Below, in pieces: positions 1-9,122 of a stretch of 64,000 nt of DNA; the first letter of the stretch is position 1; every line of letters starts with the position of its first letter. A program made the position numbers and the translations under genes. The DNA is taken from the NCBI GenBank assembly GCA_964592425.1, contig CAZQCG010000004.1, positions 62,001-126,000 on the forward strand. The letters run 5' to 3'. Below the pieces are notes generated by a model that did not search any database, was not told where the DNA came from, and saw only the letters and a program-made list of their open reading frames with translations. The stretch comes from Viridilinea sp964592425. GTDB lineage: Bacteria; Chloroflexota; Chloroflexia; Chloroflexales; Chloroflexaceae.

Positions 1-1
1 C

Positions 2-73
2 GGCCACGTCAACCAGGCTGGCAGCACCTACGACCACTACTGGGTGCAGGTCTTCGGGACACCCGCCAACTGA
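2..73 (+). CDS. C-terminal end of a truncated unknown protein
   Basis: An open frame enters from the left edge and ends at TGA 71-73, giving 23 residues that finish HYWVQVFGTPAN. It is assigned as coding because the frame is open to the edge, codon use is GC3-rich like the neighbours, and a strong terminator follows 54 bases later. The aromatic beta-like tail would suit an extracellular or Ig-like domain, but this is too short to identify a family. Confidence 0.45.
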   Translation, partial: GHVNQAGSTYDHYWVQVFGTPAN

Positions 74-126
74 GTAGTATAGCTAAGCACCTACCAACCT
101 TGTCTTAACCTGACCCCTCCTCAATC

Positions 127-167
127 AACGAGACCTCACAGTGCGCCAAGTACTGTGAGGTCTCGTT
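127..167 (+). terminator. Perfect 16-bp hairpin, intrinsic terminator
   Basis: The arms at 127-142 and 152-167 are exact reverse complements (core AGACCTCACAG / CTGTGAGGTCT) around a 9-base loop. It sits between the partial gene and the next operon, so it probably ends transcription of the former. The 3' tract (TTCATGTGTTT) is only moderately T-rich. The core resembles the hairpin at 51529-51561. From 168 to 359 no gene or clear site is visible. Confidence 0.7.
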
Positions 168-359
168 CATGTGTTTAGGCATGGTTCAGATGAACGTGAC
201 CGTTCGCCTGAAACCCGAGGCGGCAGGGTGGTTGCGGAGGGGACAGGCCCCTCCGCGCCTCCCCAAAACGAGCGTAACCGTCTGGGCTTCACCGCCCCAA
301 CGCCACATCATCAGGCCAAAGCACACGACCGATCTACCCGGCCTACCAGGTGAAACCCG

Positions 360-3300
360 ATGCGTGCCCTCTTCACACGCTATAACCCACTCCTCTTCAT
401 GGCCCTCGCCCTCGCCCTCGCCTACCATGGTGCCCTCCTGCTCAGTGGCACCTATACCCGTACCTACGATGCCTTTGTGCATATCTTCTTTGCCGACCAC
501 TATGCCCGGGCCTGGTTCGACCACTGGGAGCCGCGCTGGTATACCGGCTTCCCGATGACCAGCTACCCGCCCGGCTCGCAACAGTCGATCGCCCTCATCT
601 CTAAATTCGTTGGTCTCAAGACCGGCTTCGTGATCGTTGCCCTGCTGGGGGTGCTCAATGTCACCCTGGGCATCTATCGCAGTGCCAAGATCTGGGTCGA
701 CGAGGAGGCCGCTGGCTATGCCGCCCTCTTACTCGTCTTCGCCTCGTGTATCGCCGAGACCATCCACGTCTTTGGCCAGCTCCCCACGATCTTCTCGCTC
801 GGGTTCCTGCTCAATGCCCTGCCCTTTGTGCAGCGCTGGCTCGACGAGGGCAAACTGCGCTGGTTGATCAGCGCCTGGCTGCTCAACGCTGCCACCACCG
901 CCGGCCACCACGTCACCACCCTCTTTGGTGCCATCTTCTTTGTGGCCCCGGTGATCGCCGCGTCACTCGTGGCGGCCTTCAATCGCCCTTTGCCCGACGA
1001 GCCCCCCCAGCACCCCGGCCGCGTCACCTGGAGTAACCTGCGCCCGCTGGTCTTCCGCCGCCTGCGCCGGGTTATCCCGACGACGTTTCGCGCCGCCGTC
1101 TATGGCCCCGGCCTGGTTGTCGCCCTGGTGATGGTCGTCCTACCCTACTGGCTCTGGAGTAAGGCCGACCCAATCAATCAGGTCTCGATTCCCCACGCCT
1201 CGCGGGATTCGTTCATTGTCAACCTCAACGCTGGCCTGGTCTTCTGGCTCATCCCCTATGGCCTGTCGTTAATCACGCTGCCCTATGTCTTCTACAAGGG
1301 CCTGACCACCCGCGCCTGGCCGATGACGCTCTCGCTGGCCCTGCTGGTCTTTCTCGGCACCGGCGGCACCACGCCCTACCCGCGCATGCTCCTGGGTGGG
1401 GCCTTCGATGTGCTGACCCTCGACCGCTTTACCTTCTGGGCGACGATCACTATGATGCCTCTGGTTGGTGTCTTTGTGGTGAGCCTGCGCCACGGTGGTC
1501 TGGCAACCTATTTGCGTGAGCAGTTCGGCGATATCGCCTGGCGCCTCGTCCAGATCGTCCTGATTGTCGCCTACCTGCTCATCTCGATCTTCGTCGCGAA
1601 CCTGACCCAGTTCCGCCGCTTCCAGCCCGACCCGATTGACTTCCAACCTATCGTTACCTTTCTGGCCAAAGATGAACACTGGCGCTGGCGCTACCTGACC
1701 CTTGGTTTCGGTGACCAGATGGCCTGGCTTTCGGCCCAGACCACCGCCAATTCGGTCGATGGCAACTATCACTCGGCCCGCCGCCTGCCCGAGTTGACCA
1801 CCACGCCGATCGAGCGCCTCGAGGGTGCCAAGTACAGCGGGGTACCGGGCATCGGCTCGTTGCAGCAGTTCCTGGCCGTACCCGATAAGTACAACCTGAA
1901 GTTCGTCTTTTCCAACGACCAGTTCTACGACCCGTTGCTCTTTTTCTCCGGCTGGCACCGTCTGCAACGGCTTGAGAATGGGATTATGGTCTGGGAGCGT
2001 GAGGACATCCCGCCCTTGCCCGAGGTGCTGCCGCGCCGCGAGATCCCCCTCTACCAGCGGGTCATGTGGGGCGTCGTCCCCCTGATGGCGATTGCCCTGG
2101 CTCTGACTGCCTTCTCAGCCCCGATCTGGTGGCCCTACCTGCGCTGGGTGCTCAACCTCAGCGATGAGGGCGGCATCCATACGCCCCTGCACCTGCGTGG
2201 ACATATCTGGGCCGCTCTGAGTTTCCCAATCCGCCGGCTCTGGCTGCCCATCCAGATCCAATGGCAGAGCCGCCAGCCCTTCGCCTGGGTTGGGCGACTC
2301 TGGGCATGGTTCGATGGCCACCTGCGCACATGGTCCACCCTGCCCGAAACGGACGACTCGCCAGCAGTGCCCTGGCAGATCTGGCTGGATTGGGGGAAGC
2401 GCCTGCCGCATATGCGCCCGGCCACCCCCACCGCCCAGCATGTGCGCCTGGCCCTGCTGGTAATGATCGGCATCGTGACGATTACGAACCTGAGCCTCAA
2501 CGTGATGCGTGATGCCAGCAGCCCCGTTGCCGTGGTTGAGCAATATTACGACGACCTGGACTTCCGGCGCTTCAGCCTGGCCTACGAACGTCTCGACCCA
2601 CAGTCACGCCCGATCTACGACCAATACCTGCTCGACCTCTCGCTCAAAGGTGGCATGGTCGCCTCCTACGGCAAACTCAATAATCTCTTCGTCCAGGTGA
2701 TCAGTGTTGAGCCCGAACGAGTCAAGATCACCGTCAAGACCGACTGGGTCACCTCCCTCTCGACCTATGTCACCGAGGAGCAGCTAGTCTTGATCCTGCG
2801 CGCAGGGCGCTGGTATATCGTGCCCGAACCAGTTGACCTGACCGTTCCGCCTGAGCCCTTCTTCCGGCGCGGCGAAGTCGGCTGGGTTGCTACCAGTGCG
2901 CGGCGAGTGATTGGCGAGCCCACTGCCTTCGCGGCCATGCTCGACCGCCCCGAGCTCCAGATCCTCTCGGCACGCCTGGTACGTTACCAGGGGCGCTATA
3001 TGGTGGTCGGCGAGCTGATCAATAGCGACGCAGATCCCGCCGACGTGACGGTCAGCGCCCAGATCCGCGACGATGCTGGGAATGAACTCTCGCGCTACAA
3101 CGCCCAGGAGGTGCTGCTGCACAAACTGCTGCCGAAAGAGGTCACCCCCTTCCGGGTCGATTTTGAGGGCGTGGCTGGCTCTGTCCTAACCAATACGCTC
3201 GACCTGAAGAGCTTCAAGCCGGGGGCCTTCACCCCACCACTGATCAGCCGCCCGGTGCAGTCGTTTAACGTCTATGCTCGCGCCGTTGTGACGCGCTACG

Positions 3301-3698
3301 ACCTGAGTCGCAATCTGAGCTTGCAGAATCTGGTGATCGAGCCGACCGACGCCGGTGGCTTTGTCTTGCGGGGCCAACTCTTCAACGCGGGCACCCGCGA
3401 GGCAACCATCCCCCATGTGCTGCTGACCTACTACGATGCTGAAAATCAGGTCGCCTGGGTCGATCATGTCTATATCCGCGATGCTGTGCGGCCACAGCAC
3501 ACCCAGTCGATAACGCTGCCCCTGGCAAACTCCGACAGTGTGGAGACGATCAGCCGCGAGAGCGGGCTCTTTGGCTCGGCCCTGCTGCCCGAAGTACGCA
3601 CCGATCAGCCCTGGCGTGAGCGGATCGCCTTGCCGCCTGAGACAGGCTTCAGCAGCTTGCGCGTCAGCCTGCACGCCTTTGAAGGCAGTGGCCTGTGA
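360..3698 (+). CDS. Large multi-spanning membrane protein with extracytoplasmic NTF2-like region
   Basis: This is an 1112-residue protein. The N-terminal half (about 1-440) has roughly ten hydrophobic segments and an early loop (YDAFVHIFFADHY, then MTSYPPGSQQ) like the first external loop of GT-C/YfhO-type membrane proteins. Two further membrane segments lie near 570-595 and 700-715. Residues about 720-850 resemble an NTF2-like fold (VVEQYYDDLDF, then a GRWYIVPEP strand). The last 250 residues look like beta-sandwich modules with no clear family. Its stop overlaps the GTG start of the lipoprotein gene by 4 bases (3695-3698), which indicates translational coupling. I infer an envelope protein handling sugars or polymers; no catalytic residue is proven. 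Confidence 0.7.
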   Translation: MRALFTRYNPLLFMALALALAYHGALLLSGTYTRTYDAFVHIFFADHYARAWFDHWEPRWYTGFPMTSYPPGSQQSIALISKFVGLKTGFVIVALLGVLNVTLGIYRSAKIWVDEEAAGYAALLLVFASCIAETIHVFGQLPTIFSLGFLLNALPFVQRWLDEGKLRWLISAWLLNAATTAGHHVTTLFGAIFFVAPVIAASLVAAFNRPLPDEPPQHPGRVTWSNLRPLVFRRLRRVIPTTFRAAVYGPGLVVALVMVVLPYWLWSKADPINQVSIPHASRDSFIVNLNAGLVFWLIPYGLSLITLPYVFYKGLTTRAWPMTLSLALLVFLGTGGTTPYPRMLLGGAFDVLTLDRFTFWATITMMPLVGVFVVSLRHGGLATYLREQFGDIAWRLVQIVLIVAYLLISIFVANLTQFRRFQPDPIDFQPIVTFLAKDEHWRWRYLTLGFGDQMAWLSAQTTANSVDGNYHSARRLPELTTTPIERLEGAKYSGVPGIGSLQQFLAVPDKYNLKFVFSNDQFYDPLLFFSGWHRLQRLENGIMVWEREDIPPLPEVLPRREIPLYQRVMWGVVPLMAIALALTAFSAPIWWPYLRWVLNLSDEGGIHTPLHLRGHIWAALSFPIRRLWLPIQIQWQSRQPFAWVGRLWAWFDGHLRTWSTLPETDDSPAVPWQIWLDWGKRLPHMRPATPTAQHVRLALLVMIGIVTITNLSLNVMRDASSPVAVVEQYYDDLDFRRFSLAYERLDPQSRPIYDQYLLDLSLKGGMVASYGKLNNLFVQVISVEPERVKITVKTDWVTSLSTYVTEEQLVLILRAGRWYIVPEPVDLTVPPEPFFRRGEVGWVATSARRVIGEPTAFAAMLDRPELQILSARLVRYQGRYMVVGELINSDADPADVTVSAQIRDDAGNELSRYNAQEVLLHKLLPKEVTPFRVDFEGVAGSVLTNTLDLKSFKPGAFTPPLISRPVQSFNVYARAVVTRYDLSRNLSLQNLVIEPTDAGGFVLRGQLFNAGTREATIPHVLLTYYDAENQVAWVDHVYIRDAVRPQHTQSITLPLANSDSVETISRESGLFGSALLPEVRTDQPWRERIALPPETGFSSLRVSLHAFEGSGL

Positions 3699-4933
3699 TC
3701 CGCCGCTACACCATCCTGCTGCTAATCGCCTGGTTGGCTGGCTGCGCACGCAGCACACCAGCCCCCCTGAGCCTGGCCGGCGGCCTGGCCCTGCGCGCCC
3801 CCGCGACCGTCGCGGCTGGCGACCCGCTGCGGATTATGGTCGAGCGGGCCGACGCACCGGAGGGCATGCCGGTCACGCTGGTGGCCCAGACCAGCTATGG
3901 CCCGTTGGTCGTCACGGCCCCCTTCCATGCGGGCATGGCCGAGTTCCGCCTGCCAGCGAGCGCCACCCACGCAGCTGGCATGGTGACCTTGACCGCCCAT
4001 GCCGATGCAGCCATTGGTCGTACCGAGCTGGTGATCACACCCGGCCCGCCGATTGACCCGATCACCCCGCTGGTCGGCCCACGCACGATCATCGCCGATG
4101 GCACCCACTGGGGCACCCTCAGCGCGATTCCCTTCGACGCCTTCGGCAACCCGGTCGCCGAGGGCACCCCCGTGCAGTTTCGGCTCCTGCGCCCCGACGG
4201 CAGCCTCGAGATGATCAACACCAGGGTGACTAACCTGCTGGCCTGGCAGCGCATCAACAGCAGCACCCATGCCGGGCGTACTGTGGTGGTGGTCACCGCA
4301 GGCGAGGCCCACGGCCCCGAGGCTAGCCTGAACGAGACCCCAGGCTGGCCGGTGGCCTTCCGCCTCAGTGCCGATCCGCCCGGGCTCCCTGCCGATGGAA
4401 GCAGATTGCTCACTCTGCGCACTAGCCCGATCAAGGATCGCTACGGCAACGCCCTCCTCGATGGCACCCTGGTCACCTTTGTGGTCGATACACCGGGGGC
4501 CTTGCCACGCTTTATCCCGGCGATCACCATCGGCGGCATCGCCGAGGCCCAACTCCAGGCCCCCACCGAGCCAACCCCACTCACCGTGCGCGCCACCCTC
4601 TACGGCATCATCAGCGAACCGCTTACGTTGAACTTCGCGCCTGGCCCCGCCGTCGGGGTGATCCGCATCCGTACCAGCCTGGACGAACCTGCTGGCATGG
4701 TATGGATCGAAGCCGGGCCGCTGGTTGGCCAACTCGGCCAACTCGTACCTGAAGGCACCACAGTCTACTTCACCCTGGTCGGCCCCGACCAGCACGAGCA
4801 TGCCTTTACGGCACCAGCGGCAAACGGGCGTGCGCAGCTTGAGTTACGCCTGGAAGATCTTGCCCGTGGTGCATATCTGGTCGAAGTTCGGGTCGGTGCG
4901 GGGAGCGGACGAGCAAGGATGCTCATTCCGTAG
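3695..4933 (+). CDS. Lipoprotein with tandem Ig-like (invasin/Big-type) domains
   Basis: The start is GTG 3695, inside the stop of the upstream gene. The first 17 residues form a lipoprotein signal (MIRRYTI, hydrophobic core, lipobox LAGC with Cys17), so the mature protein is anchored outside the membrane. The rest is proline- and threonine-rich beta sequence. Two repeats share the pattern 'DG..-G-L..-P.D-FGNPV-EGTPVQFR' near 135-165 and 'SPIKDRYGNALLDGTLVTFVVD' near 247-268, as in bacterial Ig-like/invasin domains, with weaker copies at both ends. There are no catalytic motifs. It is probably a structural or adhesive partner of the flanking membrane proteins. Confidence 0.7.
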   Translation: MIRRYTILLLIAWLAGCARSTPAPLSLAGGLALRAPATVAAGDPLRIMVERADAPEGMPVTLVAQTSYGPLVVTAPFHAGMAEFRLPASATHAAGMVTLTAHADAAIGRTELVITPGPPIDPITPLVGPRTIIADGTHWGTLSAIPFDAFGNPVAEGTPVQFRLLRPDGSLEMINTRVTNLLAWQRINSSTHAGRTVVVVTAGEAHGPEASLNETPGWPVAFRLSADPPGLPADGSRLLTLRTSPIKDRYGNALLDGTLVTFVVDTPGALPRFIPAITIGGIAEAQLQAPTEPTPLTVRATLYGIISEPLTLNFAPGPAVGVIRIRTSLDEPAGMVWIEAGPLVGQLGQLVPEGTTVYFTLVGPDQHEHAFTAPAANGRAQLELRLEDLARGAYLVEVRVGAGSGRARMLIP

Positions 4934-4948
4934 GAGAAGCGCGACGCT

Positions 4949-6649
4949 ATGCGTACCACGCAGCTCAAACTGATCATCCTGGTCTGCTTACTGGGCCTGG
5001 CCCTGGCACTGGCCTTGTTCATCGTGGGCGGCGCTGCCAACCTGCTGGCCTATTTCGAGCGCGGTGCCGAACCGGCCAGTGCACTTAATATCGTGCCCAA
5101 CGTACCACCCAATCTGCATGTCGCTCTGGCCTGGGACGCCGATGATCCCGCCGTCGGGCGCACGATGGAGCCCTATGTCCGCAGCCAGATCGAGTCGGCC
5201 TACATTCGCGCCTGGCTCCAGTGGAATCTCTCCTACCTCAAGGGCCGCCCCCATGGGCTCAGCACCTACTTTACCGGGCCAGCTCTGGCCGAGACCGAAG
5301 CGGCCGTTGAGCGCATCACCGACGCCGGGCTGCGGGTCGAACAGGCCGACCTGGTACACCGGCTCAAGCTACACTTTTACAGCGCCGACGGAGTTATGGT
5401 GGCCTTCAGCGACCAGGACACCCATGTGGCCCAGGTGATCCGTCAACGGGCCGGGGGCGTTGTCGCGGCCGAAGAGAGCCACGCCGACTATGCCGTAGTG
5501 ATGTTGCTGGAAGACGGCCACTGGCGTATTCGCCACTGGGTACGCCGCAGCACCAGTGAACGTGCAGCAACCCAGGCCCAGGCCCCCTGTAGCGACTGCG
5601 TCGGTCTGGCTGGCACCGCGTTGCGCCGCAAGGGTGAACCGTTCCAGCTTACCGGGATCAACTACTATCCGCAGGCCACACCCTGGGCTGAGTTCTGGCC
5701 CACCTACAACACGGCGGTGATCGACCGCGACCTGACCCGCATCAAGGCCCTTGGCCTGAATACGATCCGCATCTTTGTGCCTTACGAACAGTTTGGCGGC
5801 CCGAGTCTTGAGCCAATAATGCTTGATCGGCTGGCCGACCTGCTCGACCGGGCCCAGGCCCAGGATCTTAAGGTGATCGTCACCCTCTTCGATTTTCGCG
5901 GCGACTATAGCCTGCTGCATTGGCCCGACGCCGACCGCCACCTGGAGGGGCTGCTACGCCGCTTTGCCCGCCACCCGGCCATCCTGGCCTGGGATCTGAA
6001 AAACGAGCCTGATCTCGATGATGACCTGGCCGGAGCGCCGGTGATCGACACCTGGCTGGCCCACCTGATCGACCAGGTACATGGCTACGACCCCGAACTC
6101 CTCGTGACTATCGGATGGTCGAGCCCCGAAGCGGCCCGACGGCTGGCGCGCCAGGTTGACCTGGTGCAGTTCCACTTCTACGCACCGGCCAACGAATTTG
6201 CCGCGCGTTATGCCGCCCTACGGGCAGTCGCACCAAACCGACCGATCCTGCTCGGCGAATTTGGCCTGCCAACATGGAACAGCATCTGGCCCCACGGCCA
6301 CACCGAGGCTGAACAGGCCCGCTACTACGCCGATCTACTGACGGCCCTGCGCACCACCGATAGCGTCGGCGCAATGGCCTGGACCCTCTACGACTTCGCC
6401 CATGTTCCCGCCCAGGTGGCCGGTCGCTGGCCCTGGCAGACCGGCCCGCAGCGGCATATGGGCCTTATTCGCCTCGACGGCAGCGCCAAACCAGCGGCAG
6501 CCCTGCTGGCACCCAACGCCAGTCTCAATGTCCCCGCCGTGCCCGACTGGGCTCGCTGGCTCAAACCCTTCTGGCTTATGCTCATCGGGATCGCTATGGC
6601 CACCCCGGCCCTGGTCTGGTGGGGCCTGCTCAGTCTACGACGGAGGTAA
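4949..6649 (+). CDS. Membrane-anchored GH5-like glycoside hydrolase
   Basis: This protein has 566 residues. An N-terminal membrane helix (about 10-35) is followed by an NTF2-like segment (about 55-205), a short CSDC linker near 210, then a TIM-barrel region (215-530) and a C-terminal membrane helix (about 540-560). The barrel carries both expected clan GH-A glutamates: the acid/base in LKNEPD (E353) and the nucleophile in LLGEFGLP (E437), plus GINYYPQ at strand 1. It should hydrolyse or transfer a beta-linked glycan on the extracytoplasmic face. The gene lies 15 bases after the lipoprotein gene, so the three form one operon. The substrate cannot be read from sequence. Confidence 0.75.
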   Translation: MRTTQLKLIILVCLLGLALALALFIVGGAANLLAYFERGAEPASALNIVPNVPPNLHVALAWDADDPAVGRTMEPYVRSQIESAYIRAWLQWNLSYLKGRPHGLSTYFTGPALAETEAAVERITDAGLRVEQADLVHRLKLHFYSADGVMVAFSDQDTHVAQVIRQRAGGVVAAEESHADYAVVMLLEDGHWRIRHWVRRSTSERAATQAQAPCSDCVGLAGTALRRKGEPFQLTGINYYPQATPWAEFWPTYNTAVIDRDLTRIKALGLNTIRIFVPYEQFGGPSLEPIMLDRLADLLDRAQAQDLKVIVTLFDFRGDYSLLHWPDADRHLEGLLRRFARHPAILAWDLKNEPDLDDDLAGAPVIDTWLAHLIDQVHGYDPELLVTIGWSSPEAARRLARQVDLVQFHFYAPANEFAARYAALRAVAPNRPILLGEFGLPTWNSIWPHGHTEAEQARYYADLLTALRTTDSVGAMAWTLYDFAHVPAQVAGRWPWQTGPQRHMGLIRLDGSAKPAAALLAPNASLNVPAVPDWARWLKPFWLMLIGIAMATPALVWWGLLSLRRR

Positions 6650-6705
6650 GTACCTTCTCGCACAGGCTACACCGCCGCCCGGAAATTTGTGCGCTGATCA
6701 CCTGG

Positions 6706-6714
6706 TGCTATACT
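6706..6714 (+). promoter_or_regulatory. Extended -10 promoter just before menA (leaderless start)
   Basis: The sequence TGCTATACT contains an extended -10 (TG-N-TATACT, hexamer 6709-6714). Six bases separate it from ATG 6721, so transcription would start at or next to the A of the start codon. No -35 match and no Shine-Dalgarno sequence are visible. Together these point to a leaderless mRNA for menA. Confidence 0.55.
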
Positions 6715-6720
6715 GGATCT

Positions 6721-7623
6721 ATGACCACCAATGCTCCGCCTGCCCCACCTGGGCTGCTCAAAACCTGGCTCATGGCTATACGCGTCCCGACCCTACCGGC
6801 AGCAGTTGTGCCGGTGCTGGTCGGCTCGGCCACTGCCCTGGCCGATGGCATGTTCCACCCCGGGGCCTTCACGGCGGCCCTGCTGGCAGCCCTGCTCATC
6901 CAGATCGGCACCAACCTGGCCAACGACTACTTCGACCACCAGAAGGGGGCCGATACCGCCGAACGGCTTGGCCCCACCCGCGTCACCCAGAGCGGCCTGG
7001 TGCCCCCACCAACCGTGCGCAACGCTATGCTGCTCTGCTTCGGCCTGGCCGCTCTGCTGGGGGCCTACCTGATCTACCTGGGCGGCTGGCCCATCTTGCT
7101 GATCGGCCTCTTCTCAATCGCCTCAGGCATCCTCTACACTGGCGGCCCCTTCCCACTTGGCTACAACGGCCTGGGCGATCTCTTCACCTTCATCTTTTTC
7201 GGCCCGGTCGCCGTTGTCGGCACCGATTTTCTACACACCGCTGCCATACGTCCGATCGCCCTGCTGGCCAGCCTGCCTGTGGCAATGCTCGTCACCGCGA
7301 TTATCGTCGTCAACAACCTGCGCGACGCCCCCACCGACCGCAAGGCTGGCAAACACACCCTGGCGGTGATCTTCGGCGAGCGTTTCGCCCGCGTTGAGTA
7401 CGCCCTGCTCGTGATTGGGGCCTACCTCAGCCTGCCAGCCCTCTGGCTCTGGGGCGGTGCCACACCCTTTGTCCTGCTGGCCTGGCTCAGTCTGCCCCTG
7501 GCCCTGCAACAGCTCGACCTGGTAGGCAAACAGCGCGGGCGCGCCCTCAACGCTGGCCTGCGCGGCACCGCCCGCCTGCATATGCTCTTTGGTACGCTGA
7601 TGGCCCTTGGGCTCCTGTTGTAG
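6721..7623 (+). CDS. menA: 1,4-dihydroxy-2-naphthoate polyprenyltransferase
   Basis: MenA is a UbiA-family integral membrane prenyltransferase that joins a polyprenyl chain to 1,4-dihydroxy-2-naphthoate to make demethylmenaquinone. The protein has about 301 residues with 8-9 hydrophobic segments. The two Asp-rich Mg-diphosphate sites are present: NDYFDHQKGAD near residue 62 and NNLRDAPTDRKAGK near 200. ATG 6721 is preferred over the upstream in-frame start at 6619 because the extra 34 residues are not family-like and overlap the preceding gene, and a -10 box sits just before 6721. menE follows 23 bases later. Menaquinone is the quinone of Chloroflexus-type photosynthesis. Confidence 0.88.
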   Translation: MTTNAPPAPPGLLKTWLMAIRVPTLPAAVVPVLVGSATALADGMFHPGAFTAALLAALLIQIGTNLANDYFDHQKGADTAERLGPTRVTQSGLVPPPTVRNAMLLCFGLAALLGAYLIYLGGWPILLIGLFSIASGILYTGGPFPLGYNGLGDLFTFIFFGPVAVVGTDFLHTAAIRPIALLASLPVAMLVTAIIVVNNLRDAPTDRKAGKHTLAVIFGERFARVEYALLVIGAYLSLPALWLWGGATPFVLLAWLSLPLALQQLDLVGKQRGRALNAGLRGTARLHMLFGTLMALGLLL

Positions 7624-7646
7624 ACGAGCCCACTGCTAAACCCACT

Positions 7647-9122
7647 ATGTACCTCCCCGACTGGCTGGCCCGCCGGGCGCTGCTGCACCCCGAGCGCCCG
7701 GCCCTGATCACCCCTGAGCTCACCTGGTCTTTCGCCGAGCTACAAACCCACGCTACGTGGGTCGTCCAGGCGCTGGCCAGCCTGGGCGTGGCCCGTGGCG
7801 CACGCGTGGCCCTGCTTGCCCGCAACGGCCTCGCCTATGTCGCCGCCCTCCACGCCGCACCGCGTGCCGGGGTGCTACTGGTGCCGCTCAATACGCGCCT
7901 GACCCCCGCCGAGCTGGCCTGGCAGCTGGCCGACTGCGACGCAAGCCTGCTGCTCTACGACGAAGCGCACACCACCCTGGCCACCCGGCTGACGGCCCTG
8001 CCCCGAATGCCGCTCGAAGCCCTGCTCGCCTCACCTGCGCCCAACGCGCAGCCACTGTCACCCACCTCCCTCAACCTGGACGAGCCCCACAGCATCATTT
8101 ACACCTCCGGCACCACCGGGCGGCCCAAAGGCGCCGTGCTCACCCTCGCCAACCACTGGTGGAGCGCCACGGCCTCCATGCTCAACCTGGGCCTTAACGA
8201 ACACGACCGCTGGCTGGCGGTACTGCCGCTCTTCCACGTGGGCGGGCTGGCGATCCTCTTACGCGGGGCGATCTACGGTATGCCCGTCGTACTTCATGAA
8301 CGCTTCGAGCCAGCCCTGACCCTCGCCGCCATCGACCACGATGGCGTCACCATCGTCTCACTGGTGGCCGTCATGCTCCAGCGAATGATCGAGCAGCGCG
8401 GCGACGTACCCTTGCCTGCCCACTTTCGCTGCGCCCTACTGGGCGGCGGCCCCGTGCCCGCCCCGCTCCTGGCCACCTGCACCGCCCGCGGCCTACCAGT
8501 GCTCCAGACCTACGGCATGACCGAAACCGCCTCACAGGTGGTCACGCTGGCCCCCGGTGAAGCCCTGCGCCGACCTGGTTCGGCTGGCCAACCCCTGCTA
8601 CCGGCGGAGGTACGCATCATGGTTGATGAGCGCCTCGCCGCACCCGGCGAGGTCGGCGAGATCTGCGTGCGTGGCCCGATGGTAATGGCTGGCTACTACG
8701 GCCAGCCCGCCGCCACTGCGGCCGCCATCCGCGACGGCTGGCTCGCCACCGGCGACCTGGGCCTGCTCGATGCTGAAGGCTATCTCTTCGTGGTCGACCG
8801 GCGCAGCGACCTGATCATCTCAGGCGGGGAGAATGTCTACCCCGCCGAGGTCGAAGCCGTCCTGCTGGCCCACCCGGCCGTAGCCGAAGCTGGCGTGATT
8901 GGTCTGCCCGACCCGAGCTGGGGCCAGGTGCCAGTGGCCTTCGTGGTGCCTGTGGCAGGAGCCACCCCAGATAGCGAGGAGTTAATCGCCCACTGTCGCA
9001 ACCAGCTTGCCGCCTACAAAACACCGCGACGGATCAGCCTGCTGGCCGCATTGCCACGTACTGCCGCCGGTAAGCTGCGCCGGGCCGCCCTACGTGAGTT
9101 GGCGGCCCAGACTGACGCTTAG
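7647..9122 (+). CDS. menE: o-succinylbenzoate--CoA ligase
   Basis: MenE activates o-succinylbenzoate as an acyl-adenylate and then as the CoA thioester in menaquinone synthesis. The 491-residue protein is an ANL-superfamily enzyme of normal length: the P-loop is IIYTSGTTGRPKGAVLT near 150, the A5-like motif is QTYGMTET near 285, GDLG and a DRRSDLIISGGENVYP hinge follow, and a C-terminal PRTAAGKLRR lysine motif is present. The function is supported by adjacency to menA. Its last 4 bases overlap the last 4 of the convergent kinase gene (9119-9122), leaving no room for a terminator between them. Confidence 0.88.
   Translation: MYLPDWLARRALLHPERPALITPELTWSFAELQTHATWVVQALASLGVARGARVALLARNGLAYVAALHAAPRAGVLLVPLNTRLTPAELAWQLADCDASLLLYDEAHTTLATRLTALPRMPLEALLASPAPNAQPLSPTSLNLDEPHSIIYTSGTTGRPKGAVLTLANHWWSATASMLNLGLNEHDRWLAVLPLFHVGGLAILLRGAIYGMPVVLHERFEPALTLAAIDHDGVTIVSLVAVMLQRMIEQRGDVPLPAHFRCALLGGGPVPAPLLATCTARGLPVLQTYGMTETASQVVTLAPGEALRRPGSAGQPLLPAEVRIMVDERLAAPGEVGEICVRGPMVMAGYYGQPAATAAAIRDGWLATGDLGLLDAEGYLFVVDRRSDLIISGGENVYPAEVEAVLLAHPAVAEAGVIGLPDPSWGQVPVAFVVPVAGATPDSEELIAHCRNQLAAYKTPRRISLLAALPRTAAGKLRRAALRELAAQTDA

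Noticed and set aside
3722..4801. 359-codon minus-strand frame across the lipoprotein gene
   Set aside because: Composition is typical of a shadow frame in GC-rich DNA, and the plus-strand protein has a lipobox and Ig-like repeats.
6619..6720. N-terminal extension of menA from the upstream in-frame start
   Set aside because: It overlaps the end of the GH5-like gene, lacks similarity to UbiA enzymes, and a -10 box lies directly before ATG 6721.
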